Positions 8,662-19,485 of a DNA stretch of 64,000 nucleotides are shown piece after piece; positions within the stretch are counted from its first letter, which is position 1; the number at the start of each line of letters is the position of its first letter. The notes beneath the pieces are model-generated. The model made no database searches. It was not told where the DNA came from and saw only the letters and a list, made by a program, of their open reading frames with translations. This DNA is from Methylolobus aquaticus (GTDB lineage Bacteria; Pseudomonadota; Gammaproteobacteria; Methylococcales; Methylococcaceae), in the NCBI GenBank assembly GCA_004168015.1, contig SEYW01000005.1:1-64000 (forward strand), read 5' to 3'. Made by a program: the position numbers and the translations under genes.

Positions 8662-9543
8662 TCAAGGCTGGGAACCTGGCGGTTTGGTCAGGCCCGGGCT
8701 GGACGCATCGAATGTCAGGCCCTCCGTCAGCGCCAGATGCTCCATGACCTGAACCGCATTGCGCAGTGCATTGGGTTCCACGGCCGTGCGTCCGGCGTAA
8801 GGGTGGTCGACGGAAATGACCACGGCCAATTCGAAGGCGATGGAGGCCCCCAGGGCGAGGCTCATGACCGCGAACAGGCCGTTCCTGCCCTGCGTGAACA
8901 AGGCCGCCATGACCATGACCACGACCGCCCCCCCGAACAGGAGGCGCCAGACGTCCGATGGCAGATAAGGTTTTGCATCCAGCAGACGCGATCGCCGGTC
9001 TTCGGTGAAGCGGATCAGTTCCTCCATCGAATGATTCAGCGTGATCTCATCGCGCGCTTCCTTCGGCGTGTAGCGAACGTAGTATGACCAGAGTTCGTTG
9101 TGGATCGCAAAAGCCTTGGGGATGCCGGTGGTTACCCCGTGTGTCTGCCGGTACAGCGAGTCCATCCAGGCCCACTCCTCGTCGACCGTCGATTGTGCGT
9201 ACCGATACAAGCTGGATCGGATCTTCTGTGCTTCCGGTTCGGACAATCCGCCGGACAGACGAAACAGGCTGACGAGACGGTTGGCTTCATCGATCTGTTC
9301 GGCCTCGGCATCCTGGAAGTTCTGCCAGGCAGCGACCAGGATCAAACCCAGCAGGATTGCGTAGAGCGCGGAAACCGAGTTGAACACGGCATCGAGTGCC
9401 TCGTGATGGCCGGTTTCATCCCGCCCGACGAGCCAGCGTCGCAGAGGGATCGCTGCGATGCTGACCAGCGTATAGCTGGCACCGAACAGCGCGGCGATTT
9501 CCCACATGCTGAGCGAAGCGAGAAAATCGTAAATCGAGGCCAT
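8662..9543 (-). CDS. DUF4239 family membrane protein (bestrophin-like)
   Basis: A 293-residue membrane protein. Hydrophobic helices at about residues 10-32 and 55-75 and a pair at about 205-250 flank a soluble middle. The sequence VFNSVSALYAILLGLILVAAWQNFQDAE followed by EANRLVSLFRL is typical of the DUF4239 family, which resembles bestrophin-like proteins of unknown function. The start is ATG at 9541-9543. It is transcribed alone, divergent from the first hybrid kinase. A channel role is only suggested by the fold resemblance. Confidence 0.8.
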   Translation of the reverse strand: MASIYDFLASLSMWEIAALFGASYTLVSIAAIPLRRWLVGRDETGHHEALDAVFNSVSALYAILLGLILVAAWQNFQDAEAEQIDEANRLVSLFRLSGGLSEPEAQKIRSSLYRYAQSTVDEEWAWMDSLYRQTHGVTTGIPKAFAIHNELWSYYVRYTPKEARDEITLNHSMEELIRFTEDRRSRLLDAKPYLPSDVWRLLFGGAVVVMVMAALFTQGRNGLFAVMSLALGASIAFELAVVISVDHPYAGRTAVEPNALRNAVQVMEHLALTEGLTFDASSPGLTKPPGSQP

Positions 9544-9772
9544 CGAAAAGTTCCTTTGAAGTCTGCAATCCGGCAGCTGATTATCCCGTAAATGGATCGT
9601 TCAAACGGGGTCGGCAGGCTTCTGATGAAGAGGACCGCCACGGTGGCGGCGCCTTCGAACTGCCGGCAGGACGGTGATCACTCGAAGCGGCCCCGGGCGA
9701 TTCGTAGCATAATTTCCCCTGCGGCGTATAAGGCCATCCACCGAAAAGAACAGCGCCCGCAGAGTCACCCCA

Positions 9773-12700
9773 ATGAAGAATCTCCGTCGTCCCGAGCTTC
9801 CGTATTCCCTGATGTGGGGTGCGCTGATCCCGCTGCTGGCCTGCGGGCTGCAGTGGGCGCTATGGCCCCACGTCCCTCCCCTCGTCTGGCTATTCTTCTA
9901 CCCCGCGGTTTTTTTCAGCGCCTGGCTGGGTGGACTCTACGCCGGGCTGCTCGCCACCATACTCTCGGTCGGGCTGGCCGCGTTCTTTTTCGTCGAGCCG
10001 CGGCTCTCCTGGGTCGTGGCGGATTCCCGTCACCTGGTCAGTTTCGCCATCTTCACATCGATGGGGGTCTTGTTTAGCCGGATTCACCAGAAACTGTTCG
10101 ACCTGGCGGGGGAGATCGAGCGTATTCAGGCATCGGATCTAGAGGCGAAGCGGGATCGTCTGGAGTTTGCGCTGGATGCGGCTGACGCGGGGCTCTGGGA
10201 TTGGGATCTAAAGAGCAATCGAGTCCTGTGGTCTGACAGCATCTGGCGTCTCTACGGCCTGGAACCGGGCAGCTGTGAGCCATCCTATGAAGCCTGGGCG
10301 TCCAGCGTCCATCCCGATGATCGCGATGCCACCATTGCGAAGCTGGATGCGGCGGTCGGGGCCGGCGGGGATTTCTATCTGGAATGGAGGGTGGCAAATA
10401 GCCCGCCGGGAGAAGAACGCTGGTTGCTTTCGAGAGGGCAGCCGGTGCTCGATGCCGACGGCAGCCAGCGCTTCTATCGCGGTATCGTCCTGGATATTTC
10501 TCGGCTGAAGCGCTCGGAAATCCGCCTGACGGACAGTGAGCAGCGTTGGAATTTCGCGCTGGACACGCTCGGCGTCGGCGCCTGGGAATTGGATCTGGGC
10601 ACCCGTGTTGCCATGCGCACCCTGCTGCACGACCGGATCTTCGGCTACGAGGAGGCGCTGCCGCTCTGGACCTACGACATGTTCCTGGAGCATGTCGTGC
10701 CGGACGATCGCGCCCACGTGGACCGGTGTTTCCGCGACGCGACCGCCAGCGGTGCCGACTGGGACTTCGAGTGCCGCATCCGGCGCGCGGACGGTGTGCT
10801 CCGATCGATCTGGGCCAAAGGGCGGCATCGGTACGACGAACAGGGTCGACCGCTGGCACTGGCGGGCATCGTGCAGGACATTACCGAGCGGAAGCAGCTG
10901 GCGGATGCGCTGGCGGCCAGCGAGCGGGAGTTCCGCTTGCTGGCTGAAGCCATGCCCCAGATCGTCTGGGCCACGGATGCAGATGGCCGGAACACCTATT
11001 TCAACCATCAGTGGGCCGATTACACGGGCCTGTCTCTGGCTGAGAGTTCCGGCCACGGCTGGAACATCCCCTTCCATCCCGATGATCGGAGCCGGGCCTG
11101 GGTCGCGTGGCGGAACGCGGTCGAAACCAATGCCACCTACGCCCTGGAATGCCGCCTGCGGCGGGCCGATGGGGTGTACCGCTGGTGGCTGATCCGGGGC
11201 GTTCCCGCCGTCGACGAGGCGGGAAACATTCGGAAATGGTTGGGTACCTGCACGGACATCCATGATCTCAAGCTGAACGAGCAGGCACTGCTGCAGAGCC
11301 GCGAGAATCTGCTCTCCGTGATGCAGAACGCGCCCTACGGCATCCTGCTGATCAACACGGAAGGCACGACGGCTTACCTGAATCCGACCGCCACCCGGTT
11401 GCTGGGGTATCGGCTGGCTGACATTCCGGACTTCGACACGATGTTCAGGAAGGCTTACCCCGAGCCGGCCTATCGGGAACAGGTGCAGCGAGCCTGGCAG
11501 GAGAATGTGATGGCTCGCGAGGACGAGGGCACGTTGGATGAGGCGAGAATCTACTCCGTTCACCGTGCCGATGGGGTTCCCCGCGACATCGAGTTTCATG
11601 TCACCCGCCTGCCGGATCAGCGCACCTTGGTAACATTTACCGACATCACCGACCGCAAGCAGGCGGAGGACCAGCTGCGCAAGCTGGCGCTCGCGGTGGA
11701 GCAGAGTCCGGCCAGCATCCTAATCACCGACACGAACTCGCTGATCGAGTACGTGAACGATGCCTTTTGCCGCAACACCGGCTATGCGCGAGAGGAAGCC
11801 CTGCAGCGAAACCCGGCATTCCTGGGATCCGGCCAGACGCCGGCCGACACCTTCCGCAGCCTACGGGCCATGCTGGCGCAAGGCCAGACCTGGAGGGGCG
11901 AGCTGTTCAATCGGCGCAAGGATGGGAGCGATTACGTCGACGATGCCATCATCTCGCCACTGCGTCAGCCCGATGGCCGGGTTACCCATTACGTGGCCGT
12001 GCAAGAGGACGTTACCGAAAAGAAGGCACTGTTCCTGGAACTGGAAACGCATCGCCAACATCTGGAGCAACTGGTGGAACAGCGGACGCGGGATGTGGTC
12101 GCTGCGCGTGCGGAAGCAGAAGGCGCCAATCGGGCGAAGAGCGCCTTCCTGGCGAACATGAGTCACGAGATCCGAACGCCGATGAATGCCATTCTGGGCC
12201 TGGCTCATCTGCTCAGGGGCGACAACCCCACTCCGGACCAACTGGAGCGGCTGGGTAAGATCGATGGGGCAGCGCGGCATCTGCTCTCCATCATCAATGA
12301 CATCCTCGACATCTCGAAGATCGAGGCCGGCCGGCTGGAGCTGGAGCAAGCGAACTTCCCGCTGGCCAGCATCCTCGATCACGTGCGTTCGCTGATCGCG
12401 GAACAGGCCCGCGCCAAGAGCCTCACGGTCGACGTGGATGGCGACGATGTGCCGTTGTGGCTGAAGGGCGACCCGACCCGTTTGCGCCAAGCGCTGCTCA
12501 ATTATGCGGGCAACGCCGTGAAGTTTACGGATAGTGGCTCGATCAGCCTGAGGGCTCTGCTGCTGGGCGAGGATGCCGATGGTTTGCTGGTCCGTTTCAC
12601 CGTTCAGGACACGGGCGTCGGCATTGCGCCTGAGGAAGCCGCGCGGTTGTTCGAGGCGTTCGAGCAGGCCGATGCCTCGACCACCCGCAAGCACGGTGGT

Positions 12701-13717
12701 ACCGGTCTGGGACTCTCGATCACCCGACGTCTGGCGCGGCTGATGGGAGGCACCGTCGGTGTGGATAGCGAACCCGGTCGGGGCAGTTCGTTCTGGTTCA
12801 CGGTCCGGTTGAAACGAGGCGAGGAAGGGGCTCCGCTCGACCCCGGTGTCTCGCTGGCCTGGGCCGAGGCGGAGCTGCGAAGGAACCACACGGGCTCCCG
12901 CCTGCTGTTGGCGGAAGACAACGCCATCAACCAGGAAGTCGCATTGCAACTGTTGCAGGCGCCGGGACTGCTGGTGGATGTGGCCTGGGATGGGCAGCAG
13001 GCAGTGGAGAAGGTCAGGGCCAACGCTTACGACCTCATCCTCATGGACATGCAGATGCCTGGAATCGATGGGCTGGAGGCCACGCGCCTCATCCGTGCGA
13101 TGCCGGAGCGTCGGGTGGTCCCGACCCTGGCCATGACCGCCAATGTGTTCGACGAGGACCGGCGGGATTGCGTGGACGCGGGCATGAACGATTTCGTTGC
13201 CAAGCCCGTGGATCCTGAACTCCTATACGCGACCTTGCTGAAGTGGTTACCCGTCAGGACCATTAGCACCATCGATGGACCGGTCAATGCCGCGGAGGTT
13301 TCGGTTGAGGACGAGTACCGGCAGCGCCTGGCCGCGATACCGGGCCTCGACGTGGAGGCAGGGTTGAGCCACACGGGCGGCAAAATGCCGACTTATCTCC
13401 GATTTCTCTCGATGCTGGTCTATCAGCATCCTCCGGACCTGCAGCACATCGCCGAGCTGCTGGCTGAGGACAGGCGTGTAGAGATCGGACGAATGGCGCA
13501 CGCGCTGAAGGGAGCGGCCGGCAACCTGGGTATCGAGAGTGTCGCCGTGTTGGCGGATGCGCTGGGTCTTGCGCTGCGCCGCGGCGCCGAGACTGAGGAG
13601 ATCCGGCAGATCGGCACTGCGCTCGTACAGGACTGGTCGAGGATCAGCACAATGCTGGCCAGGGTGTTGCCGGATCCGGGCAGGGCAGCCTCAAGGGACG
13701 AGCAAGACCGTCGCTAG
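9773..13717 (+). CDS. hybrid sensor histidine kinase with five PAS domains, receiver and HPt
   Basis: A 1314-residue membrane kinase with a complete phosphorelay. The first 105 residues hold three or four membrane helices, like the DUF4118/KdpD sensor region. Five PAS modules follow at roughly 130-245, 255-375, 385-505, 510-635 and 640-755. The HisKA box [14 protein letters not shown] contains the phospho-acceptor His798. An ATPase domain with DTGVGI and GGTGLGLSI follows, then a receiver with Asp1092 in [10 protein letters not shown], and a C-terminal HPt with His1243 in [12 protein letters not shown]. This is the ArcB/BarA arrangement. The output regulator and the signal are not identifiable. 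It converges with the next kinase. Confidence 0.93.
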   Translation: MKNLRRPELPYSLMWGALIPLLACGLQWALWPHVPPLVWLFFYPAVFFSAWLGGLYAGLLATILSVGLAAFFFVEPRLSWVVADSRHLVSFAIFTSMGVLFSRIHQKLFDLAGEIERIQASDLEAKRDRLEFALDAADAGLWDWDLKSNRVLWSDSIWRLYGLEPGSCEPSYEAWASSVHPDDRDATIAKLDAAVGAGGDFYLEWRVANSPPGEERWLLSRGQPVLDADGSQRFYRGIVLDISRLKRSEIRLTDSEQRWNFALDTLGVGAWELDLGTRVAMRTLLHDRIFGYEEALPLWTYDMFLEHVVPDDRAHVDRCFRDATASGADWDFECRIRRADGVLRSIWAKGRHRYDEQGRPLALAGIVQDITERKQLADALAASEREFRLLAEAMPQIVWATDADGRNTYFNHQWADYTGLSLAESSGHGWNIPFHPDDRSRAWVAWRNAVETNATYALECRLRRADGVYRWWLIRGVPAVDEAGNIRKWLGTCTDIHDLKLNEQALLQSRENLLSVMQNAPYGILLINTEGTTAYLNPTATRLLGYRLADIPDFDTMFRKAYPEPAYREQVQRAWQENVMAREDEGTLDEARIYSVHRADGVPRDIEFHVTRLPDQRTLVTFTDITDRKQAEDQLRKLALAVEQSPASILITDTNSLIEYVNDAFCRNTGYAREEALQRNPAFLGSGQTPADTFRSLRAMLAQGQTWRGELFNRRKDGSDYVDDAIISPLRQPDGRVTHYVAVQEDVTEKKALFLELETHRQHLEQLVEQRTRDVVAARAEAEGANRAKSAFLANMSHEIRTPMNAILGLAHLLRGDNPTPDQLERLGKIDGAARHLLSIINDILDISKIEAGRLELEQANFPLASILDHVRSLIAEQARAKSLTVDVDGDDVPLWLKGDPTRLRQALLNYAGNAVKFTDSGSISLRALLLGEDADGLLVRFTVQDTGVGIAPEEAARLFEAFEQADASTTRKHGGTGLGLSITRRLARLMGGTVGVDSEPGRGSSFWFTVRLKRGEEGAPLDPGVSLAWAEAELRRNHTGSRLLLAEDNAINQEVALQLLQAPGLLVDVAWDGQQAVEKVRANAYDLILMDMQMPGIDGLEATRLIRAMPERRVVPTLAMTANVFDEDRRDCVDAGMNDFVAKPVDPELLYATLLKWLPVRTISTIDGPVNAAEVSVEDEYRQRLAAIPGLDVEAGLSHTGGKMPTYLRFLSMLVYQHPPDLQHIAELLAEDRRVEIGRMAHALKGAAGNLGIESVAVLADALGLALRRGAETEEIRQIGTALVQDWSRISTMLARVLPDPGRAASRDEQDRR

Positions 13718-13864
13718 GCTGTCGTTACGATGTATCCCCGAGACGGGCAGTCGACTGCGCGGGCAGCACGACCTCCGTGCCGAGGAATCCAGTCGCCGGC
13801 TGCAGACTCATTGACGCCGTGTCGCCTGCGCGCCTGTGTCGAGGAGCCGTCGTAGCGGGCGCGC

Positions 13865-16800
13865 TCACGGCGCCGGGCCGGTTACGGCTGGCTGTTCCAG
13901 CCACTGCAGCAGGGTCAGGTAGAGGCGTTCCGGCACGACGGGTTTGCCGATGTGATCGTCCATTCCCGCCGCGAGGCAGGCGTTCCGATCCTCCTCGAAG
14001 GCATTGGCAGTCATCGCGAGGATCGGTGTGGCCGCATAACCCGGTAGCGCACGTATGGCACGTGTCGCCTCCAACCCGTCCATGATCGGCATCTGCATAT
14101 CCATCAGCACCAGATCATAGGCGGCACTCGCGCAGCGGGAAACGGCGGTTCTGCCGTTTTCGGCGGTATCCACGTGGAGTTGTGCCGCCCGCAGCAGTTC
14201 CTGGGCGACCTCCTGATTGATGAGGTCATCTTCGGCGAGAAGGATGCGCGTTCCGGCATGCTTACGGCGCAAGGCATTCAGAGCGGAATCGGCATCCGGC
14301 ACTTCGTCGTTGCACTCGATCGTGCTGCCGGGTTCGAGCCGCGCCGTGAACCAGAAGGTGCTGCCGCACCCGGGAGTGCTGTCGACGCCCGCATCGCCCC
14401 CCATCAATTGCGCCAGACGCCGCGTGATGGTGAGGCCCAGCCCCGTGCCGCCGTGCTTACGGGTGGTCGACGCATCGGCCTGGACGAAAGGGGCGAACAG
14501 GTGCTCACGGCGTCCCGGATCGAGGCCTGGCCCCGTGTCCTCCACCTCGAATCGGACCAGCAGGGTTTGGCCCGTGCTCTCCAAGACGCGAGCGCGTAGC
14601 GTGACGGAGCCGCGTTCGGTGAACTTCACGGCGTTCCCGGCATAGTTGAGCAGAGCCTGTCGTAATCGCATGGGATCGCCGCGTAACCGGGGCGGCACGC
14701 CGCCGGCGTCGACCGTAACGCGAAGCCCTTTCTGCTGGGCTGCATCCGCCACCAGTGACCGGGTGTGTTCCAGCAGTTCGGGCAGGGAAAAATCGGCGTG
14801 TTCGAAAACGATCCGGTCGGCCTCGATCTTCGATAGATCGAGAATGTCGTTCAACAGGCTCATCAGATGCTGTGCCGCCTGTTCGATCTTGCCCAGGCGA
14901 TCGCTTTGCGCCGGCGTCAACGGCTCCTTACGCAACAGGTAGCTCAAGCCCAGGATGGCGTTCATCGGCGTTCGGATCTCGTGGCTCATATTGGCCAGGA
15001 ACGTACTCTTGGCCCGCGTGGCGGCTTCGACGTGGAAACGGTCGATCGCAATCGCGGCCAGATCGGCGGCTTGCTTGATGAGGCGCAGATCCGCGTCCGT
15101 CGGCTCAGTCGGCTGGCGATGGTAGATGGCGAACGTACCGAGGATCTGGCCGTTGGCGGAAATGATGGGTTCGGACCAACAGGAAGCCAGGCCGGCCTTG
15201 GCCGCAAATGGCCGGAACGTCGTCCAGTAGGGGTCGGTCTGGATGTCGGCCGCGATCATGCGCTGGCCGGTGTATGCGGCTGTGCCGCAACTGCCCGCGG
15301 TTGGGCCGATCTCCAGCCCATGGACTGCCTGATTGTAGAAATCGGGAAGATTCGGTGCGGAGCCAGTCAGCAGGCGCTTGCCCTCCGGGTCGAGTAACAG
15401 GATGCTGCATAACCGTGCCGACTTGCCGGCTTCGACGGCACGCACGATGGCATCGAGTATCTCGCTCAACGGGGCATTCCGGGCGATCAGATCCATGGCC
15501 TGGATGCGGGCGGTTTCCCTCAGGTCGGCCAGCTTGCGTTCGGAGATGTCCTGGAGTGTCCCCATCAGATAGTCGATGCCGCCATCGGCCCGATAGTGAG
15601 GGAAGCCGCGCAGCTCCGTCGCCTTGACGGTTCCGGACCGCGCGCCGCGCACTTCGACCTCGATCCGGAACGGTTCGCCTGCGGCAAGCGTGTGCTGAAG
15701 GCTTTCGACAACCCGTTCGCGCGAGCCGGGCAGGTAGAAATCGAGTCCGGTGGCCAGGTCCGGTTGGTAATCCGCGGGCATCTCGACGATTTCGTAAACA
15801 CCCTCCGTCCACAGCAGCGTGTTGTTCGCCGGGTCGGCGCGCCAGCCGCCCAACTGTCCTACCCGCTGACTCTCCCGCAGGAAAAACGCGCTTTCCCGCA
15901 ATTGGGCCTCCATGGCCTTCCGCTCGCCGATGTCGGTATGGGTGCCGAGCATCCGGAGCGGGTTGTTTGCGGCATCCCGCTCGACGATCCGGCCTGTGGA
16001 CAGGATCCATTTCCAGTCGCCGGACGCCGTGCGTTGGCGGAATTCGGCGTGATAGTCGGCGCTCCTGCCCTCGATATGGTCCTGATAGGCCTGTTGGGCG
16101 CCATCGAGATCGTCAGGGTGTAGGTTTTCCAGCCAACGCGCATGGGTCTCATGGAACTGGCGCGGGTCGTAGCCGAGCATCAGCGCGTACTCGTCGTTCA
16201 CGATCGCTGCCCCGGTCCGCAGGTTGAGATCATAGAGCCCCTGACGAGCGGCCTTCAGGGCCAGACGAAGGCGCGCCTCACTGATCCGCAGCGCCTCGTC
16301 GGCCCGCTTATGCTCGGTCACGTCGATGAAGACACCGTTCCAACGGATGTCGCCGCCAGCCAGGGGTATGGGATCGGTCTCCAGTCGAAGCCAGCGGATG
16401 TCCTCCCCGACGACGAAACGGCCCTCCCAGCGGAATGGCTCAAGGGTGCGTGCCACGCGGCTCTGAGCGGCTTCGAATGGTTCGCGATCCTGCGGGTGCA
16501 GGGTGTCGAAGAGAACGTCCGGATTGGCCAGTGCGTCCTCCTTCTTCACTCCGGACAGGGCGCAGAGTCGGTCGCTGATGAAGTCGAAGCACGCCGTGCC
16601 ATCGGCGCGCTGGAGGATCGAGTAAATCCCCACGGGTATCCGGCGAACAAGATCGTCATAACGGGCGTTACTTTCCCGCAATGCGTGCTCGGCAGCCCGA
16701 TTTTGGCTCACGTCCTCGAAGATCGTGTACACCGCGCAGACGTCGCCGCCCGGGGCCGCACGCAGTGGGATGGCGTCGATCTCGATCCAAACATGTTGCC

Positions 16801-17755
16801 CCCGGGCGGGGTTGAAGACCCCCATCAGAACGCCATGTACCGGTTCGCCGGTGGTCAGCGCAACCATGCTGGGATGCGTGTCTCCGGGAAACGGGGATCC
16901 ATCTTCATGGATCGCTTGCCAGCGGGGAGCACGCGAGTCCAGGGAACGCAGTTCGTCGAGGCTCGCGCCCAGTATCGAGGCTGAGGCCGGGTTCGCGTCG
17001 ACGATGGCTCCGCTCCGATCCTGATAGACGATGCCGTGGGGGGAAGTTTCGAAGAGGAGGCGGTGCTGCTCTTCGCTGCGTTGCAGGGCGGTTTCCGCAT
17101 CGATGCGCGCGGTGATGTCCTCGATCATGCAAACGTGAGTCGGACCCTGGCCGATATTGATTCCGACAGGAGCGATCGTCATGTTGATCCAGACCACTGA
17201 ACCATCCGGGCGCAGGTAGCGTTTGTTCATCCGGAACTCGGTGATCTCGCCTGCATTCAGGCGCGCCATTTGCGTCAGGTCGGCCTGCACGTCATCGGGA
17301 TGGGTGATCTGCATCCAGTCGAGAGCGGCGAGTTGCTCGCGCGGGCGCTCGGCGATTTCCGCGAAGCGCTGATTGGCCTCGTGGATGCGGCCTGTCAGCG
17401 AACTGATCAGGGCGATTCCGAGGGGCGCTTTCTCGTAAAGCACCCGGAAGCGCGCCTCGGAGTCCTGGCGGTCCAGCAGCGCCGAGATCGCTCGCCGTTG
17501 GCGATCGTGCCGCCACCATGCGAAACCGATCGCAATGAGCCCGAGGACCAGCAGCGAAATGATGGCGACCGTCCATGCGGCGAGGCGCCTGACGCCCGCG
17601 TCCGCCTCTGCCGCGTCGATCTTGGCGATCAGTGACCACGAGGTTCCGGCAATGGGCGTCGTATAGGCCAGAACGGGCGCGCCGCGATAATCGGGGCCGC
17701 GGTGGATTCCGTGCTTACCGCGCGCTGCGACGCGGCGGGAAGGCCGGGGGACCAC
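13865..17755 (-). CDS. hybrid sensor histidine kinase, C-terminal part (frameshifted gene)
   Basis: This frame carries the bulk of a second giant kinase. It begins in the end of a periplasmic sensor domain ([11 protein letters not shown]), then a membrane helix ([22 protein letters not shown]), five PAS modules and a GAF domain. A HisKA box follows, with its phospho-acceptor His codon at 14981-14983, then an ATPase domain with GGTGLGLTI and a receiver ([13 protein letters not shown]). No HPt domain follows. The first 25 or so residues up to the 17746-17750 region are probably not native N-terminus: they overlap the frame of the upstream piece, and one extra base would join both. So it is one gene interrupted by a single-base indel. 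Confidence 0.85.
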   Translation of the reverse strand: MVPRPSRRVAARGKHGIHRGPDYRGAPVLAYTTPIAGTSWSLIAKIDAAEADAGVRRLAAWTVAIISLLVLGLIAIGFAWWRHDRQRRAISALLDRQDSEARFRVLYEKAPLGIALISSLTGRIHEANQRFAEIAERPREQLAALDWMQITHPDDVQADLTQMARLNAGEITEFRMNKRYLRPDGSVVWINMTIAPVGINIGQGPTHVCMIEDITARIDAETALQRSEEQHRLLFETSPHGIVYQDRSGAIVDANPASASILGASLDELRSLDSRAPRWQAIHEDGSPFPGDTHPSMVALTTGEPVHGVLMGVFNPARGQHVWIEIDAIPLRAAPGGDVCAVYTIFEDVSQNRAAEHALRESNARYDDLVRRIPVGIYSILQRADGTACFDFISDRLCALSGVKKEDALANPDVLFDTLHPQDREPFEAAQSRVARTLEPFRWEGRFVVGEDIRWLRLETDPIPLAGGDIRWNGVFIDVTEHKRADEALRISEARLRLALKAARQGLYDLNLRTGAAIVNDEYALMLGYDPRQFHETHARWLENLHPDDLDGAQQAYQDHIEGRSADYHAEFRQRTASGDWKWILSTGRIVERDAANNPLRMLGTHTDIGERKAMEAQLRESAFFLRESQRVGQLGGWRADPANNTLLWTEGVYEIVEMPADYQPDLATGLDFYLPGSRERVVESLQHTLAAGEPFRIEVEVRGARSGTVKATELRGFPHYRADGGIDYLMGTLQDISERKLADLRETARIQAMDLIARNAPLSEILDAIVRAVEAGKSARLCSILLLDPEGKRLLTGSAPNLPDFYNQAVHGLEIGPTAGSCGTAAYTGQRMIAADIQTDPYWTTFRPFAAKAGLASCWSEPIISANGQILGTFAIYHRQPTEPTDADLRLIKQAADLAAIAIDRFHVEAATRAKSTFLANMSHEIRTPMNAILGLSYLLRKEPLTPAQSDRLGKIEQAAQHLMSLLNDILDLSKIEADRIVFEHADFSLPELLEHTRSLVADAAQQKGLRVTVDAGGVPPRLRGDPMRLRQALLNYAGNAVKFTERGSVTLRARVLESTGQTLLVRFEVEDTGPGLDPGRREHLFAPFVQADASTTRKHGGTGLGLTITRRLAQLMGGDAGVDSTPGCGSTFWFTARLEPGSTIECNDEVPDADSALNALRRKHAGTRILLAEDDLINQEVAQELLRAAQLHVDTAENGRTAVSRCASAAYDLVLMDMQMPIMDGLEATRAIRALPGYAATPILAMTANAFEEDRNACLAAGMDDHIGKPVVPERLYLTLLQWLEQPAVTGPAP

Positions 17756-18528
17756 AGGGGTTTGTGCAGCATCAGCTCAGCGTCTTGCTGGTGACGCAAG
17801 GGGCTGATGAAGCGGACACCGTCCCGCGCCGGCTGCACCAGGAACGTCTCTGCCGATTCGGTCGGAATCGGCCAGCTGTCGACCAAGGGATAAAGGGATG
17901 TTGCGGCGTCCTTCGCCAGATACAGCACGGCAGGGGATGGCTGCCCGGGGATTCGTACCGGCGCGAGCATGCCGAATTCGATCCGGCCGTCGGCGTTACG
18001 GTGCAAGTCGACCAGTGAAGCTCGCTGAGCGGACAGGACGGCAGTCGCTGAAGCGGCGTGCTCGGCTGCATCGGGAGATCCGATCACCAGAAGCACATGG
18101 GGGGACGCATCGAACAGCGCTATCGATCGATAGTGACGTGCATTGGCGATGGCTTCGAGACGGTGGCGTATGGTCGATTCCAGCTCGGTGTTCCTCTGTT
18201 TGCCACCAAGCCACCGTGCGATGGCCTGTGCCACCTCGGAGTCCGGCGCAGCATAGAGATCCGCATCGACCTTGATGTCGGTCAACTTCTGCTCGATCTG
18301 CTGCTGCTTCTGTTCTGCGATGGCGGTCAGTTGGTTCTCGAACTCCTGGCGTATCTGGGCGCGGGCGCGGAAGAATACCGACGCACTGACGACGCCGATC
18401 AAGCCGGTGACGATGATGATGGCGAAAGGGAACCACCACTGCCGTGTGTCGGGGCTTGGAACAAGGCCGGGGGTGGAAAGCCGAATTTCAGGCGGCGACA
18501 GCTTGGACGTCGAGGATGCGTCGGGCAT
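17629..18528 (-). CDS. hybrid sensor histidine kinase, N-terminal sensor part (frameshifted gene)
   Basis: This piece holds the start of the same kinase. The ATG at 18526-18528 is preceded by GAGG. A membrane helix ([23 protein letters not shown]) is followed by a coiled-coil-like segment rich in Gln and Glu, then most of a periplasmic Cache-like sensor domain. Sensing resumes in the other frame, where the second membrane helix lies. From about residue 270 this frame reads Pro/Arg-rich sequence until its stop, as expected after a frameshift. The periplasmic sensor between two helices followed by PAS domains implies an extracellular ligand, which is not identifiable. Confidence 0.75.
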   Translation of the reverse strand: MPDASSTSKLSPPEIRLSTPGLVPSPDTRQWWFPFAIIIVTGLIGVVSASVFFRARAQIRQEFENQLTAIAEQKQQQIEQKLTDIKVDADLYAAPDSEVAQAIARWLGGKQRNTELESTIRHRLEAIANARHYRSIALFDASPHVLLVIGSPDAAEHAASATAVLSAQRASLVDLHRNADGRIEFGMLAPVRIPGQPSPAVLYLAKDAATSLYPLVDSWPIPTESAETFLVQPARDGVRFISPLRHQQDAELMLHKPLWSPGLPAASQRAVSTESTAAPIIAARPFWPIRRPLPEPRGH

Positions 18529-18663
18529 GGAAACCTCGGGCGGAACGTGAGGGTGGGCGATCGGTTTCCAATCTAAAGGCGTAATTCCTGGCTCGGAGGC
18601 CTTTTCACGGCTCAGTTCACCGACGGTGCGGCAGGCTCCGGTGTACGACGGAGGGGCTTGCAC

Positions 18664-18943
18664 GCTGAGCGGATCATGCGGCGCTGCGAGGACGCCGTAG
18701 TCTAATTCAAAAAGGGGACATCCGTTATCGGTCGCAGCCGTGCGACGGACTTCACGGCGTCGACGACAATGACGGCGTCAGTTCCGCTGGGAACGGCATG
18801 ACGAACGGGGGAAGACCCCGGCGGGCGCGCGTCGCGGCGACGCCGGCGCCACGGCCGGTTGTCCTCTCGCGGTCCGGGTGTTCCCCGGTGTAGGCAAAGT
18901 TTCGGTACACTGACGGCTCTTCAACGCACAAGGAGTCAGTCAA
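18664..18943. other. intergenic region between kinase and DUF3597 gene
   Basis: About 280 bases without a convincing gene. The last 20 bases hold the DUF3597 ribosome site (AAGGAG). I see no RNA gene or repeat that I can support. Confidence 0.45.
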
Positions 18944-19291
18944 ATGAGCCTGTTCAGTACCATTCTTGAAAAGCTCGGTTTCGGAAGTGCCCAGGCCGCG
19001 CCGGCGCCAGCCGCAGGGGCTGCCGGCGCCGCGCTCGTCGACGTGACCGCGCAACTCGACAGTCGCGCTGCCGCGAGCGCGGAAAAGCTCAATTGGAAGA
19101 CCTCCATCGTCGACCTGATGAAGCTGCTGGGTTTGGACAGCAGCCTGGCCGCTCGCAAGGAGCTCGCCACCGAGCTGGGTTGCCCGGCCGATCTGATGGG
19201 CGACTCTGCCAAAATGAACGTCTGGCTACACAAAACCGTACTTCAGAAGCTTGCCGACAACGGCGGCAACGTGCCCCCGGAACTCCTGTAG
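18944..19291 (+). CDS. DUF3597 domain protein
   Basis: A 115-residue soluble protein. An Ala/Pro-rich linker at residues 18-36 precedes the DUF3597 domain, seen in LNWKTSIVDLMKLLGLDSS, ARKELATELG and DSAKMNVWLHKTVLQKLADNGG. The family is widespread in proteobacteria and resembles a small helical domain, but its function is unknown. The start has AAGGAG nine bases upstream. A strong hairpin follows the stop, so it is likely a single-gene transcript. It takes the place beside mnmE where mnmG is often found. Confidence 0.88.
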   Translation: MSLFSTILEKLGFGSAQAAPAPAAGAAGAALVDVTAQLDSRAAASAEKLNWKTSIVDLMKLLGLDSSLAARKELATELGCPADLMGDSAKMNVWLHKTVLQKLADNGGNVPPELL

Positions 19292-19306
19292 CGGGTTCGC
19301 TTGCCT

Positions 19307-19335
19307 GCATCCGGTCGCCCCGGGCGGCCGGATGC
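19307..19335 (+). terminator. strong hairpin after DUF3597 gene
   Basis: A 13-bp stem with one G-T pair (GCATCCGGTCGCC with GGCGGCCGGATGC) and a 3-base loop begins 16 bases after the DUF3597 stop. There is no T-tract on either side, so termination is likely but not certain. It may serve both convergent genes. Confidence 0.6.
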
Positions 19336-19485
19336 CCTACATCCGCGTTTCGGTGTTGGTGGTCGGGTTGCGCGGGATCAATGACGGCGATCCGCAGTGG
19401 CGCGGCTCCAAGGTTTGATCCGACGGCCGTGCCTTGGCGGGTGCCAACCCGTTCGGTACGTGGCCGGCGTGTTCGCGGCCCCGGC

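Noticed and set aside
14168..14180. CACGTG cores in kinase genes (here and at 47799-47804) as extra parS sites
   Set aside because: The flanks do not give GTTnCACGTGnAAC, so they are chance matches.
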